The notes: generated by a model not told the origin, from the sequence alone. 64,000 nucleotides of DNA from Rodentibacter pneumotropicus DSM 21403 (GCF_000379905.1 NZ_KB904056.1:77157-141156); one strand, 5' to 3'; shown: positions 15,201 through 23,916, counted from the first letter of the stretch. Numbers and translations are program-made.

Positions 15201-18156
15201 CAGAGATACTTCCCTGTGTATTATCTAATTTACCGGCATGAACGGTTAAATTGCCTTGGCTCAAAATGCCTTGATATTCACCTTGGGTCTGTTGATTGTT
15301 TAACAGCTGATTGTGAGTATCAATCCGGATGTCTTGTTGGGAATAAATCGATCCGCCTTGATTTTGTAATTCTCCGGAATCTAATTCAATATGCCCTTTT
15401 GCGGTAATATGACCTTGACTATTATCCAATTGCTGTTGCTGCGTGTTAATCTTAATATTTCCTGCAACACTATTTATAGAACCTAATGTATTACTTAAGG
15501 CTTGGCTTTGAATCGTTAAATCATTGAGTGTATTTAAACGGCTTTGTTGATGATTAAACTTACCTAAAACTTGAATATTGGCACGATCTGCGGCAATCAG
15601 GCTCTTATCTGTACTATTGAGATTTCCTGCATTAAGAATAAGCGCATTTGCGCCCACTTGTCCCCCTGCTTGGGCAAAGGTATTTTCAATAGAGAGTGAG
15701 GCTGTTGATTTTGCCGATATCGCACCGTAATGATTTTGAACGGATTGCGCAACAAGATTTAAGGCTTGAGCAGTCCTCATCAAACCGTGAGTATTATTCA
15801 TCTCTGTCGCCTTAATCTGCTGATTTCCCTCGCTCACAATACGCCCTTGCTGGTTCATTAAATCTGCGGAGTGAATGTTCAACTCACCTAAGGTCACAAT
15901 CCCTTTATCTTGACTATCCGTTAAAGTTTGTTGATTGGATAAACGCTGCCCCTGTGTATTTAAGCGAATAGATTGCTGTGATTGAATCAAACCGCTGTCA
16001 TTAACCAGTTCACCTGAGGTTAGTGACAATGCTTTGGTTGAGACAAGCGCTCCACCGGTAGAATCTACTTTATTTTTACCGGCATCAACGGTAAGTTTTC
16101 CATTAGCTATCAAACGCCCTTTTTGATTAGCCAAATCTGCAGAATGAATGTCCAACTCTCCCAACGTCACAATCCCTTTATCTTGGCTGTCCGTTAAAGT
16201 CTGTTGATTGGATAAACGTTGTCCCTGCGTATTTAAATGAATAGATTGTTGTGATTGAATCAAACCGCCGTCATTCACCAGTTCGCCGGAGGTTAGTGAC
16301 AATGCTCTGGTTGAGACAAGCGCGCCGCCGGTAGAATCCACTTTATTTTTACCGGCATCAACCATGAGTTTTCCATTCGCAATAAAACGTCCTTGTCGAT
16401 TATCAATGCCTTGAGCATTAACGCTAAAATCACCTTGTGTTTTAAATGTTCCACCTTGATTTTGTAGCTGCTCTACCGTATTAATCGAAAAGGCGCTCGT
16501 GCCTGTTTGTTCCCAAGTCGCATTTTTCGTATTGAGTGAGCGCTGTTGCGTAGAAATCTTATCCGCTTTCAGGTAACTATTTTGTGTTTGAAGTGCAGTT
16601 GGTGTTTTTAACGTTAAATCACGCTGCGCAATTAGAAACGCATCATTGGCTTCTATCTCCCCTTGAATGCCATTAATGTTGATTGAATAAGCGGAAGTAT
16701 GGCTTTTATCTAAATTAACATTCGCACCTTTTACGTTGATTTTACCGGAGGCAAGGTTTCGACCTTGCAACGTTGCTTTGCCCGAACTATTAATAGCTAT
16801 TGTTTTTCCTTGTGCGGAGAGATTTTCCAGTGAGCGTTTCTCACCTTCAGCCGTATCTTTTACATCTGCACCGGCGGCAATAAGTGAACGGGTTGAAGCA
16901 GTGACACTTGGTGCATTATAGTGAATATTCCCTTTCGCAATGGATTCACCTTGTTGGGTAATACCCCGATCGGCGGTTTTATGAATATTGCCAGCTCGGG
17001 CAACAATGACACCATCTTGCTTAATGTCTGATTTGCTATTAAGTGTGATATCCCCCTGACGATTTTCAATTTTGCCACGGTTTTCAATACCCTTTGTACC
17101 GCTGAGCTGAACCGCTTTATTCGCATTTAACGTACCGCTATTGACAATTCGCCCTTGGCTGTCAATTTTAAGGGTTTCGGCATTCACCCCGATATGCCCT
17201 GCATTGTGTACGCCAACACCTTGTTCGGTACCAATCAGATGAATTTTATCGGCATACATTCCCCCTAACTGCCCCACATCAATCGCAACTTGTGGCTTCG
17301 TTTCTTGTGTAGTGGCTTGATTGGTATGAATAATTTGTAAATCCTCAGGTTTGCCCGTACGCTTAACCGTATTTTTACCGGTCACCACCTTCATTTCTTT
17401 TTTCGACCAAACGCCTGCATTGATTTGGGTTTCTTGAGCAATAATCTCCGTATAATCCACACGGCTGTTATCTAAACCTTTACCGGATACGCTAACCTTA
17501 CCTTTTTGGACCACAAAGTTTTCAAGGTTGCCATGTTGAATTTGAGGTTTACCCGTTGTGAGGGTCGTACGATCTGAGTTAATCACGCCACAACCGTCAC
17601 AATGAATACCTGACGGATTCGCAATGATAACATCCGCTTTTTTACCCGCCACTTCAACATAGCCCTTAAGCACAGAGGGATCCGATGAATTCACTTCATT
17701 TAAAATGACTTTTGCTTCACCTCGGGCAAGATAAGGGTTACCTTGTACCCACCCGCCCTGTTGCGTTTGTACATTGGTTCGGCTGTTGTTTAATATTGCC
17801 CCTTTGGTATCCACATCAAACTTACTGTATTTATTGTGGGATAACCCTTGCTCATTTGGAGTCTGAATATTGACCTGCGGCAAACCGTTTGCCGTTTGTA
17901 GTACGATGGGTTGCTGGGTTTTAGGGGCTGATTTGTCTGCTTGGATAATTAAATTAGCGGATACCGTGCTGGAAAATGAAACAAATCCCAGCGCACAAAA
18001 AAGACTAAAAGTCAGTGGTTGAATCTTGGCAAACAACTGAGGGAAGCGAGATGAAGCCCGCTCCGTTGATTTTCCTTCTGTTTTTGCTAATTCCGATGTA
18101 ACAACCAAACATTGTAACGTTTTACTGAAAATGACACGGAAACAATTTTTATTCAT
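6208..18156 (-). CDS. cdiA: CdiA/FhaB-type hemagglutinin with C-terminal deaminase toxin
   Basis: 3982 residues, a TpsA exoprotein. Order: extended signal peptide region (MNKNCFRVIFSKTLQCL...) with a hydrophobic core ending near VSA; TPS secretion domain with NPSGI and a C186-D-G-C189 pair; FHA-1 beta-helix repeats to about 1990, including a 91-residue tandem duplication; an aromatic-rich non-repeat block at about 1995-2355, where CdiA proteins carry the receptor-binding region; a YP-like block; FHA-2 repeats from about 2700; pretoxin; the VENN motif at 3647-3650; and a 330-residue toxin region. The toxin has H3905-A-E and C3935-x-x-C3938, the zinc and catalytic residues of the cytidine deaminase fold. 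It should bind a neighbour's surface and deliver a nucleic-acid deaminase. A Shine-Dalgarno AAAGGAT precedes the ATG. The frame is intact. Confidence 0.93.
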   Translation of the reverse strand: MNKNCFRVIFSKTLQCLVVTSELAKTEGKSTERASSRFPQLFAKIQPLTFSLFCALGFVSFSSTVSANLIIQADKSAPKTQQPIVLQTANGLPQVNIQTPNEQGLSHNKYSKFDVDTKGAILNNSRTNVQTQQGGWVQGNPYLARGEAKVILNEVNSSDPSVLKGYVEVAGKKADVIIANPSGIHCDGCGVINSDRTTLTTGKPQIQHGNLENFVVQKGKVSVSGKGLDNSRVDYTEIIAQETQINAGVWSKKEMKVVTGKNTVKRTGKPEDLQIIHTNQATTQETKPQVAIDVGQLGGMYADKIHLIGTEQGVGVHNAGHIGVNAETLKIDSQGRIVNSGTLNANKAVQLSGTKGIENRGKIENRQGDITLNSKSDIKQDGVIVARAGNIHKTADRGITQQGESIAKGNIHYNAPSVTASTRSLIAAGADVKDTAEGEKRSLENLSAQGKTIAINSSGKATLQGRNLASGKINVKGANVNLDKSHTSAYSININGIQGEIEANDAFLIAQRDLTLKTPTALQTQNSYLKADKISTQQRSLNTKNATWEQTGTSAFSINTVEQLQNQGGTFKTQGDFSVNAQGIDNRQGRFIANGKLMVDAGKNKVDSTGGALVSTRALSLTSGELVNDGGLIQSQQSIHLNTQGQRLSNQQTLTDSQDKGIVTLGELDIHSADLANQKGRLIANGKLTVDAGKNKVDSTGGALVSTKALSLTSGELVNDSGLIQSQQSIRLNTQGQRLSNQQTLTDSQDKGIVTLGELNIHSADLMNQQGRIVSEGNQQIKATEMNNTHGLMRTAQALNLVAQSVQNHYGAISAKSTASLSIENTFAQAGGQVGANALILNAGNLNSTDKSLIAADRANIQVLGKFNHQQSRLNTLNDLTIQSQALSNTLGSINSVAGNIKINTQQQQLDNSQGHITAKGHIELDSGELQNQGGSIYSQQDIRIDTHNQLLNNQQTQGEYQGILSQGNLTVHAGKLDNTQGSISAKSSQLNITELANRFGILQNRDDLLLHAQRIDNTEGIISGAKKVVLAVSDLFTQKMGKVGAGELVLNAGTVDSTEKSLIVADNAILTVKGKFTNANSEVSATQNLAITSQALNNQRGLLLAERGNLTINSQQYHLNNQHGKIVAGQKIRLDSGALDNQQGLVQGQTGILLNTYQQYLNNTLGHIVSQQDLTIVSGELNNRQGYLQSAKQGDIQIGSSSLHNQQGVISTGTNLRLNAGTVNNHDGVIEAKNHLDANLSNLYQQNGVVQSGQSLNMTASGEVLSTNHSQIIGENVNITTSGQLDNQKSDIIAKSNGVIRSGQFNNREANLIAEQGNLEIHTKQQKLTSRLGKLSAGANLTINSGELDNRQGLIQSRQNMVINTHQGHLNNQQTQEQNKGIISLGGLALTTQDFFNQNGYLLSQKNQAIDALSIHNDSGVLSSLASQNVTVSNAIRNIQGRISGVSSTVSAQSIDNQSGLLQGTHQLTIQTRDNINNEEGQVKAGDKLAIQTRGLNNHKGQVRAIEGRLAISSIENINNTLGYLTAKQQATITADGLNNHKGVVYNEQGLLSLKLQQNLDNQQGEVIGKENLKIESASLLNQKGKIYAEKQSNIGIKGLIDNRQNGKIYGMGETIIHTNQVDNRGGEIRTQDKLVLNATTGINNQKVGNTGSFIESGNELILNTADLNNSQTKQAQEKMSQGILASSLKLSARLVDNHQGKIHSRGQSHLSVQQTLDNRRGDVTGGSVSLEGKNLRIDNQGGRLQAERALSILADEVTTNGHIEGQDVSITQQKDFVTANSINADRNLRISTAGNLINQHNLYADESVTLNANHITNRVEGRISSANTQLSAKGNLINEGLINGVSLDDQAKTIVKAGGQLINTGKGRIYGDHVALEADRIENSDKNYGNEIKSAIIAARGDLDITAREIENNTAHYLSDHQVGATLFSIGEMRFGRTLNANHQAEGKAEVLRNNSSVIESERNIKLNVNQIHNNNTHFTVEHVKTGQAPNNITKLDEKAVNETYIVPMGRDDRDKLKTNYTNPLNGDKSKINLDDPHISMKLLRWAGWSRAGKLVYNSDGAAPVLLKPGDVITADTPLAERNEMACDYMDGNPVCSYTLEGQYGTDSPIWAYFNVPAPQEPQPEFPFEELAKQPWYEESEWFEGIESGEFKFKRPVRPSWWLHYKNPKVYQERLIKWNYYLAHIKPLEDWEYKYRFSLEAVDNGIERHNQARLGSLANRDYKNFWQLHITNRRKDESNVLKTVPGQILAGGDIEVHNQSFINDRSVVVAGQKMSLENQIQNIDEKGLHRVTDSGSKVYTYERWRGGFKRYHERKWHGHGAYTRIIETPFDMKIFKVVENGDYAINKKTDDKLKNSTAHQLDLTQVKVNSDGLSSAGNLTLGTLGAGDSARFTQLGGDARQVDKLSAWSGKGQSVESKVLNGHLEGFRSLSPTDSTVRPLERIRLNDNQEVRSIRPNLVIPQNVLYRVNANPNNHVLIETDPDFTNHKRWLSSDYMFNAMRYEPNQVQKRLGDGFYEQRLVREQINRLTGRNFVGDYSDFDSQYKGLMDAGVTFAQKFNLRPGIALSPSQVARLTSDIVWLETEQVSLPNGKVESVLVPKVYAVARKGDITGNGALLSANQVTHKGGAFINSGTVAGREVVQFDSETIRNSGKISGGALVGNVRADMDNLGGVLEADKAILLNVAGNFNHTSTTHTTSVNVDGYQRSDTRIGRKGLLHVKGENGTLQIQANNINLGGADIINDGKGQTYLSAKNNLNLTALSVGFDEKMGGGNHYRNERKEDVEISRIKGGGDIRLAAKNIYSQGAELESEAKLTALAENDLVLNGAKVSHDFEEFHKTKSGSLAKVTKTRFDKQQSETQRGSQVSGKEIVLAAGHEVKGKGLQAIAENDLLIQAGGNVDIAADTNHFRNIHKETKKTSGVFTGGGGITFGSKSEKHHLESEGWTQSDARSTLGSMKGNIQIQAGKQANVMGTDLITPRTNRIDIEGAGVKVEAGKDIINTNERHEYQQSGLTLAVSTPVTDMAQAAYQSVKRSEQAANPKLKALYGMKAAEEVAMAAQNVGKVAETLEALRSGEMQGTGTTSNPSVKISVSYGNQKQTQSSESQSISHQKSTLSTGTLNVKARDEKLTFEGVDANAKEMALSGKQGIDVKGVKDEVHQRTKNQSVGGSVGVFVGMNGNSYGFGLEGSVKASKGKSNSDSERWQNSRLQADKLITNSEEGGLSLDAANVKAKRWEADLQNLNLTSRQDTEKYESKQVSAGASGSIAYGSGGGASVNAAYNNAKVDYAQVKEQTGIQVGEEGMDVNVRHHTQLNGAIIDSEAPQEKNRFKTGSLGHTDIENRSEIKTESASISAGSGGINPMQALSSALSLLGNSHESERSLTKSAISENIQIDTKTPEKLTALSRDTKQANQRVNQQDLSKVQERQEMAQVIGEISNNAISIATYEEREKINKLALEKFKLEEKYGKNNPQAQQLGEQINQIQENIDRTYGIGSPNGMAISAVTAALQAAAQNDTNGAIVALASPYLNNKIHEMTKGDTTKDKATNLIAHALLSAIEFQVTGKDPLTGAVAGVTGEVTAEIIAQKLYEKSPKELTASEKENISTLSQLAGGLAGALTAKANGTTKQQGGLFLTATAGAETAKRAVENNYLYNVEVDNLIKELAQAEKEGKDTKPIFEKYAKLSEKNRQELLQECGNNPVCYMPHIQMMKTGDEAVYENFSYLRLGSYFNDVSRATQAKMSDFVEAENAKTRAQLPNSIQYATLALGLGEAMGLGGIALKDKLPKLSFSSKDKNYPKGGMDNYQREKVGDSDYPSRAENNATAIPLKQQLSNEMLKAQGVKFENIDVIAKVDINGKIYVDTNQRARADKFADPNKPTLIAENISQKPPLPNGKPYPNSNMENSHAEVGAIQQAYERGGTKGKDMVIQVQGKDVCSYCRQDIALAAEKAGLKSVTVHAVNQDGIPVIYDWKVGMSSIKLRKE
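15841..16386 (-). repeat. 273-bp tandem duplication in the CdiA FHA-1 domain
   Basis: Two adjacent units with a period of 273 bp (91 residues), about 90% alike. Both contain DAGKNKVDSTGGALVS, SLTSGELVND and QTLTDSQDKGIVTLGEL. The high similarity against the more diverged surrounding repeats points to a recent duplication that lengthened the stalk. Confidence 0.8.
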
Positions 18157-18191
18157 TTTAACTATCCTTTAATTTTTAATAATACGTTTAA

Positions 18192-19976
18192 TTAGAAACT
18201 ATAACCCACATTAAAACCGGCTACGGTATTTGATGTTTTAAAACCGGTTGGCTTACTTATTGGTTTTCCAACAAAAACATCATAGTAAAAACCTTTCCAT
18301 CCCCCTTTTAACCCAATTGAACTTCCAATAAGATGATGTCCTAACTGATTCTTGGTTGACCATCCCATCACTCGACCTCCATCAAGAGCCAAATAAAGCT
18401 GTTGTCCTTTACCATTCATATTCCAAGCAAACTCATTACGCCATAACCAGCCTCGTTCACCGGCAAGCGTCAGTTCGCCATCAAAACCTCTCACTGTATA
18501 ACGCCCGCCAATACTGAAACGGTCTTGAGCAATTAAAGGGGTTTTATTCCATTGTGCACTCCAAGCGGTTTGATATTGCCAGTATTGTTTGCCCAACATA
18601 AAGGGTTGGGTAAAATTAACGGAAGCAAGAATAATTTCCGGACGAGAAGTCCCTTCCCCCCAAAGCTCTTCCGGAGCTGACAATGCCCCCCTTGCACCGG
18701 TTCCCCGTTTATAACTACCGGATAACTCAAGAACCGCATCGCCAATATATTCTTTATGAGAAAGTCCTGCTTCCCACCCCGCCATACGACGTTTTTGCAC
18801 ATCAATCTCCGAACCATCTACATAGTTACCGGACTGACGAGACCAAAATCCTCCGAAAATAGAGGTTTTACGCTTACTATCCCGATAAATTAAGTAAGAT
18901 AGCGTCGCCTTTGTGGTATTACTTTTTCCCGAATAGACATAGTGATTATCAAAAGCGCCTAAAACTTCTTGACGATAACGGTTATAGGTTTGTGAAGCCG
19001 ATAAGGTCCAATAGCCGAAAGGGATAGAATAATAAAAAGTTAAATTTTTACTAGCACGGCCACCTTTTTCATCATTGTGCGTTTTTAAACTATGCGTAAA
19101 AGAGGTATAAAAAAGATCGTTAGCAGAAAAGATATTATCAATTGACAACGTTCCACTCACTTGATATTGCCCGGTTGATTTCGAACCAGAATCATCCAAA
19201 CTTAAATTAATTCTAAAAGGTAAGGCTTGTTGATAACTGATTTTAATATCGCTAACACCGATATCCGTCTTACTTGGCAATAACTCAAAGTTCGCTTCAG
19301 CTGTTGGTACCCGTTTAAGATTTTCAAGGGACTGTTCCATATCTCTCACATTCAAGAGATCACCCTTTGAGAAGGTAAAGCCTGTTAAAGCATGTAAACG
19401 GCTAAAACGTGGAACTCTGCCATTGTCCTCAACGAGAGTATCCCCTACTTTACCGGGAATAACCGTCAATACTAAGGCACCGCTTTTCAGGTCCTGCTCT
19501 TGTGTTACAACACGTGTGGTAACGTATCCTTTTTCAATAATTCGATTTTGAATTTGTTTCATCAAAATCCCTAGCCCTTCTCCGCCAAAACAATGTGGGA
19601 GAGTGAGTTTTAAATCCTGAGAAGCTTGATTTAATGCCCATTGGAATTGGCTCTTGGAAGAGAAGTCTTCCGATGGATAATCAATTAATGTGATATGATG
19701 AATGGGGTAACAAGGAGTTTCTTTATTAGAGAGGGTCAATCTTTCGTAATTTTTCGTATCTAAATGAACATCTGCCTGAGGTTGCAGGATTTTCTCTTGC
19801 ACCTGCTGATTTTGTTGTTGGCGCTGCTGCTGAAGCGCATCAATTTGGTTTAAACGGGAGAAGGTTTCTTTTTCTGGTTGGTTGGCAAAAGCAAATAATG
19901 GTACCGTTGTGAGGAGCGTAATTCTATGAAGTTTTCTTCTTGTTTTCATACGTTTAATTAAAATAGTTTTATTCAC
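18192..19976 (-). CDS. cdiB: CdiB/TpsB outer-membrane transporter
   Basis: 594 residues. N-terminal signal region (hydrophobic LLTTVPLFAFA), a Gln-rich helix (DALQQQRQQQNQQVQ) that may plug the pore, POTRA-type domains at about 90-240 (CYPIHHITL, GLGILMKQIQNRIIEKGYVT, LVLTVIPGKV), then a beta-barrel with the family's loop-6 motif V495-R496-G497-F498 and a terminal Phe, the usual BAM recognition signal. It exports CdiA across the outer membrane. It lies 35 bp upstream of cdiA in the same orientation, giving the B-A-I order. It is transcribed divergently from proA across 199 bp in which I see no clear operator. Confidence 0.93.
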   Translation of the reverse strand: MNKTILIKRMKTRRKLHRITLLTTVPLFAFANQPEKETFSRLNQIDALQQQRQQQNQQVQEKILQPQADVHLDTKNYERLTLSNKETPCYPIHHITLIDYPSEDFSSKSQFQWALNQASQDLKLTLPHCFGGEGLGILMKQIQNRIIEKGYVTTRVVTQEQDLKSGALVLTVIPGKVGDTLVEDNGRVPRFSRLHALTGFTFSKGDLLNVRDMEQSLENLKRVPTAEANFELLPSKTDIGVSDIKISYQQALPFRINLSLDDSGSKSTGQYQVSGTLSIDNIFSANDLFYTSFTHSLKTHNDEKGGRASKNLTFYYSIPFGYWTLSASQTYNRYRQEVLGAFDNHYVYSGKSNTTKATLSYLIYRDSKRKTSIFGGFWSRQSGNYVDGSEIDVQKRRMAGWEAGLSHKEYIGDAVLELSGSYKRGTGARGALSAPEELWGEGTSRPEIILASVNFTQPFMLGKQYWQYQTAWSAQWNKTPLIAQDRFSIGGRYTVRGFDGELTLAGERGWLWRNEFAWNMNGKGQQLYLALDGGRVMGWSTKNQLGHHLIGSSIGLKGGWKGFYYDVFVGKPISKPTGFKTSNTVAGFNVGYSF

Positions 19977-20175
19977 TTTTTTAATTCTACTACCATAATA
20001 TATGAAAACAAATACTTCATAAGCATTATTATCTTAAGTAATGTATTTTTGTAGTACATATAAAAATAGCTTAGACTATGTAAATTTTCTCTAAAAACCT
20101 CATTCTTAGCTATTTGACCTTCTCCATTTTTCAGATAAGCTACCCACCATTATTTTTTATTTTGAGAAACATACT

Positions 20176-21429
20176 ATGTTAGAACAGATGGGGAAACAAG
20201 CCAAAGAGGCGGCTTTTGTGTTGGCACAATTAAGTACTACGGAGAAAAACCGTGCTTTAAATATTATTGCCGAACAGTTGGAACAACAAGCGGATCATAT
20301 TTTATCTGAGAATGCAAAGGATATTGAACTGGCAAAACAAAACGGACTATCTGAAGCCTTGATCGATCGCCTTTTGCTCACCTCCGAGCGTTTACAAAGT
20401 ATTGCCAACGATGTACGCCATGTGATTTCCCTTGCAGACCCTGTAGGTAAAATTATTGATGGGGGAACGCTGGACAGCGGTTTAAAAATTGAGCGTGTCC
20501 GCACGCCAATTGGGGTGATCGGCACGATTTATGAAGCACGCCCGAATGTTACTATTGATGTGGCAAGCCTTTGTTTAAAAACGGGCAATGCAGTAATTTT
20601 GCGAGGAGGAAAAGAAACCAGATTTTCTAATAATATTTTGGTAAAAGTGGTACAAAATGCCCTTGAGCAAGCTGGATTACCCAAATTTGCCGTACAAGCC
20701 ATTACGGATCCGAATCGTGATCTCGTAATGCAATTATTAAAACTGGATCGCTATGTGGATATGATTATTCCTCGTGGTGGTGCAGGTTTGCATGAACTTT
20801 GCAAACAACATTCAACCATTCCGGTCATTATAGGTGGGGTCGGCGTTTGCCATACCTTTGTAGAAGAAAGTGCGGTTCAAAATCAAGCCGTTTTAGTCAT
20901 CGATAATGCGAAAACTCAACGCCCAAGCACTTGTAATACCCTAGAAACCTTACTCGTCCAAAACTCTATCGCTGCTGAATTTTTGCCTAAACTCGTGACG
21001 CAACTTGCACCGAAAAACGTAAAATATCACGCAAAATCAACCGCACTTGAAATATTAAAACAAGCCGGAGCAACAGTAGATCAAGTCAATGAGCAACAAT
21101 TGCGTGAAGAATGGGGATCACTTGATCTCAATGTAGTTATCGTAAAGGATATTCAAGAGGCAATTTCTCATATTCGTGAATATGGCACGCAACATTCCGA
21201 AAGCATTTTAACTTCCTCTCAATCTTTGGCACGCCAATTTGTGAACCAAGTGGATGCGGCGGCTGTTTACGTGAATGCAAGTACACGTTTTACTGATGGA
21301 GGGCAATTTGGGTTAGGAGCTGAGGTTGCCGTCAGCACACAAAAACTTCATGCCCGTGGGCCAATGGGATTAGAAGCCCTGACCACCTATAAATGGGTAT
21401 GTGAAGGAAATTACACCACGAGAAAATAA
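20176..21429 (+). CDS. proA: Glutamate-5-semialdehyde dehydrogenase
   Basis: 417 residues, the normal length. ProA reduces gamma-glutamyl phosphate with NADPH to glutamate 5-semialdehyde, the second step of proline synthesis, in the cytosol. The family motifs are present: [18 protein letters not shown] with the downstream [21 protein letters not shown], the catalytic-cysteine region [16 protein letters not shown], and [23 protein letters not shown] at the end. The start ATG follows a weak GAGAA. Its proB partner is not adjacent. An uptake signal AAAGTGCGGT lies just downstream, before the next gene. Confidence 0.96.
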   Translation: MLEQMGKQAKEAAFVLAQLSTTEKNRALNIIAEQLEQQADHILSENAKDIELAKQNGLSEALIDRLLLTSERLQSIANDVRHVISLADPVGKIIDGGTLDSGLKIERVRTPIGVIGTIYEARPNVTIDVASLCLKTGNAVILRGGKETRFSNNILVKVVQNALEQAGLPKFAVQAITDPNRDLVMQLLKLDRYVDMIIPRGGAGLHELCKQHSTIPVIIGGVGVCHTFVEESAVQNQAVLVIDNAKTQRPSTCNTLETLLVQNSIAAEFLPKLVTQLAPKNVKYHAKSTALEILKQAGATVDQVNEQQLREEWGSLDLNVVIVKDIQEAISHIREYGTQHSESILTSSQSLARQFVNQVDAAAVYVNASTRFTDGGQFGLGAEVAVSTQKLHARGPMGLEALTTYKWVCEGNYTTRK

Positions 21430-21494
21430 CCGTTATTTTCAACCTCACTTTCTGTCTCCCTATAATAAAGTGCGGTTATTTTTAGGAGCATTTT

Positions 21495-22148
21495 ATGAAA
21501 AAATTACTTTCCTTACTGATTATCATTGCCGCCTTAATCGGCATTGCTGCCCTGCAACCTTCCGCAACCGCTGACAATGCCGATGACGGTAAACGAAATG
21601 TTGTCGTTTCGATTGTTGCGAAATATTTCCCGTTTGAAGCAGAAAATTTAACCGCATGGTACGATAAAAATATCGTTTACGCAGATAATCCAACGGATAG
21701 TGCCCTGACCTTTAAGTTAGATGAAAAAGCGATCACCCTTGCCGCTCATCAAACGCAAAAACTCATTTTAGAACCGGGACAACATCGTTTAGAGCTGGCT
21801 GACGGAAAAGTGGTTGAATTCACACAGAGAGAAGGAACAAACCGTTCTATTTTAAACCCCACAGCTTCGCCTTATTTCTTTTGGAAAACCGTTTATGGTT
21901 CCGTTAATTTACCGCTTGAATATAAAACAGTAACCATCGCAGGAAAGCCCTACGAAGGACCTTTTGAAGTAAGTAATGAATATTTGATTACACGTATAGG
22001 TAATCAACCTTGGCGTTTTGGTTTGGATGAATCAATTCCTGACACCGTCGCCGTCAATAATGATCGGAATACTTACACCTTAATTTTTAGTAAAGCTTAT
22101 CGCTTACCGGATTTTATTAACGCCTATCCAATGCTATCGGTACAATAA
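21495..22148 (+). CDS. Secreted protein of unknown function
   Basis: 217 residues with an N-terminal hydrophobic segment (LLSLLIIIAALIGIAAL) preceded by two Lys, acting as a signal peptide or anchor; there is no lipobox Cys. The mature part looks like a beta-rich periplasmic domain (ADNPTDSALTFKLDEKAI, LILEPGQHRLEL, SPYFFWKTVYGSVNLPLEYK). I do not recognise a family. It lies 65 bp after proA and has its own Shine-Dalgarno (TTAGGAGC), so it may be co-transcribed or separate. A strong bidirectional terminator follows. Confidence 0.75.
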   Translation: MKKLLSLLIIIAALIGIAALQPSATADNADDGKRNVVVSIVAKYFPFEAENLTAWYDKNIVYADNPTDSALTFKLDEKAITLAAHQTQKLILEPGQHRLELADGKVVEFTQREGTNRSILNPTASPYFFWKTVYGSVNLPLEYKTVTIAGKPYEGPFEVSNEYLITRIGNQPWRFGLDESIPDTVAVNNDRNTYTLIFSKAYRLPDFINAYPMLSVQ

Positions 22149-22151
22149 ACA

Positions 22152-22186
22152 AAAAGGGTTGATGTCATTTTGACATCAACCCTTTT
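22152..22186. terminator. Bidirectional terminator between the secreted protein and catalase genes
   Basis: A perfect 16-bp stem (AAAAGGGTTGATGTCA with its complement) and a 3-base loop, with A and T runs on either side. It serves both converging genes. Confidence 0.88.
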
Positions 22187-22199
22187 GCTTTTTAGTGAA

Positions 22200-23720
22200 T
22201 TATAATAAGCCGCCTTGACCTAAAGCCGGATCAGTATCGCGCGCTTTTAAAGCATCTTCCACCGTTAAACCTAATGCTTTCGCAACACCTTCACCGTATG
22301 CAGGCTCACACCAGTGGCAGTTACGGATATGACGATATTTGATGAAATCAGGTGCATCGCCCATTGCTGCTGCGGTATTGTTGAATAACGCTTGTTTTTG
22401 CTCTTCATTCATTAAGTTAAACAATGCGCGCGGTTGGCTGAAGTAATCGTTATCATCTTGACGATAATCCCAGAATGCCGCATCACCGTTAATGCGAAGT
22501 GGTGGCTCAGCAAAGTCCGGTTGTTGTTGCCATTGATTAAAGCTATTTGGCTCATAATGCGGTAAGCTGCCATAGTTACCATCTACACGACCTTGACCAT
22601 CACGTTGGTTACTGTGAACAGGGCAACGAGGACGGTTTACCGGAATTTGACGATAGTTCACACCTAAACGGTAACGTTGTGCATCAGCATAGTTGAATAA
22701 ACGAGCTTGCAACATTCTATCCGGACTTGCTCCAATTCCCGGAACTAAGTTGCTTGGTGCAAACGCAGATTGTTCTACATCAGCAAAGAAGTTTTCAGGA
22801 TTACGGTTAAGTTCAAATTCACCCACTTCAATTAACGGATAGTCTTTTTTCGGCCACACTTTGGTTAAATCAAACGGATGATAAGGCACTTTTTCCGCAT
22901 CTGCTTCAGGCATAACTTGGATAAACATTTTCCATTTCGGGAAATCACCACGTTCAATTGCTTCATATAAATCACGTTGGTGGGTTTCACGATCGTTTGC
23001 GATTAACTCTGCCGCCTCTTCGTTCGTAAAGTTTTTGATACCTTGTTGAGTATGGAAGTGGAATTTCACCCAAAAACGTTCGCCCGCTTCATTCCAGAAA
23101 CTATAAGTGTGTGAACCATAACCGTGCATATGGCGATAACTTGCAGGGATACCACGCTCACTCATCACGATAGTGACTTGGTGTAATGCTTCAGGTAATA
23201 ACGTCCAGAAATCCCAGTTGTTGGTCGCAGAGCGCATATTGGTACGTGGGTCACGTTTCACCGCTTTGTTTAGATCCGGGAATTTGCGGGGGTCACGTAA
23301 GAAAAACACCGGTGTATTGTTACCCACCATATCCCAGTTACCTTCTTCGGTGTAGAATTTTAATGCAAAACCACGAATATCACGTTCTGCATCTGCCGCA
23401 CCGCGTTCACCCGCTACCGTAGTGAAACGTGCAAACATTTCCGTTTTTTTACCTACTTCGCTAAAGATTTTAGCACGAGTATATTTAGTGATGTCATGTG
23501 TTACGGTAAAAGTACCAAATGCACCTGAACCTTTTGCGTGCATACGACGCTCAGGAATGACTTCACGGACGAAATCCGCTAATTTTTCATTAAGCCATAA
23601 ATCTTGCGCAAGCAATGGACCACGCGGACCAGCAGTTAAGCTATTTTGGTTATCGACGACAGGTGCGCCATTTCCCATTGTTAAAGGCGTTGAATGAGAA
23701 AACGGACATTTTGATGTCAT
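22200..23720 (-). CDS. hktE: Monofunctional heme catalase
   Basis: 506 residues, small-subunit catalase, converting H2O2 to water and oxygen in the cytosol. Distal heme His61 lies in [14 protein letters not shown], the catalytic Asn in VGNNTPVFF, and the proximal heme Tyr in [19 protein letters not shown]-binding-type residues ([11 protein letters not shown] region) are also conserved. The ATG is preceded by AAGGAG at good spacing. It is a single-gene unit: a terminator follows and the dnaX gene lies 196 bp upstream on the same strand. I could not make out a convincing OxyR site in the upstream gap. Confidence 0.96.
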   Translation of the reverse strand: MTSKCPFSHSTPLTMGNGAPVVDNQNSLTAGPRGPLLAQDLWLNEKLADFVREVIPERRMHAKGSGAFGTFTVTHDITKYTRAKIFSEVGKKTEMFARFTTVAGERGAADAERDIRGFALKFYTEEGNWDMVGNNTPVFFLRDPRKFPDLNKAVKRDPRTNMRSATNNWDFWTLLPEALHQVTIVMSERGIPASYRHMHGYGSHTYSFWNEAGERFWVKFHFHTQQGIKNFTNEEAAELIANDRETHQRDLYEAIERGDFPKWKMFIQVMPEADAEKVPYHPFDLTKVWPKKDYPLIEVGEFELNRNPENFFADVEQSAFAPSNLVPGIGASPDRMLQARLFNYADAQRYRLGVNYRQIPVNRPRCPVHSNQRDGQGRVDGNYGSLPHYEPNSFNQWQQQPDFAEPPLRINGDAAFWDYRQDDNDYFSQPRALFNLMNEEQKQALFNNTAAAMGDAPDFIKYRHIRNCHWCEPAYGEGVAKALGLTVEDALKARDTDPALGQGGLL

Positions 23721-23841
23721 AATATGCTCCTTTAGATTGAGTTTAAGTAAATTTCGTGTGGGATAATATCAAAAGGTTTAAGCGATTAAAATCTATTAAA
23801 TTAATCAAAAAAACCAATTTAAAATTTTTCTCTATAAAAAA

Positions 23842-23874
23842 ACCGCACTTTCACTAACATTTATGAAGTGCGGT
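23842..23874. terminator. Inverted uptake-signal pair downstream of dnaX
   Basis: ACCGCACTT and AAGTGCGGT face each other 15 bases apart, forming a hairpin after dnaX and upstream of the catalase gene. Such inverted DNA uptake signals commonly double as intrinsic terminators in Haemophilus. Confidence 0.65.
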
Positions 23875-23916
23875 CTGTTTTCTCGCTATTTTACAACAAC
23901 TACGTTTAAAACTACT

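Noticed and set aside
12160-17900. CRISPR-like or minisatellite repeats
   Set aside because: The recurring short words encode the FHA beta-helix repeats; they have no constant repeat-spacer spacing.
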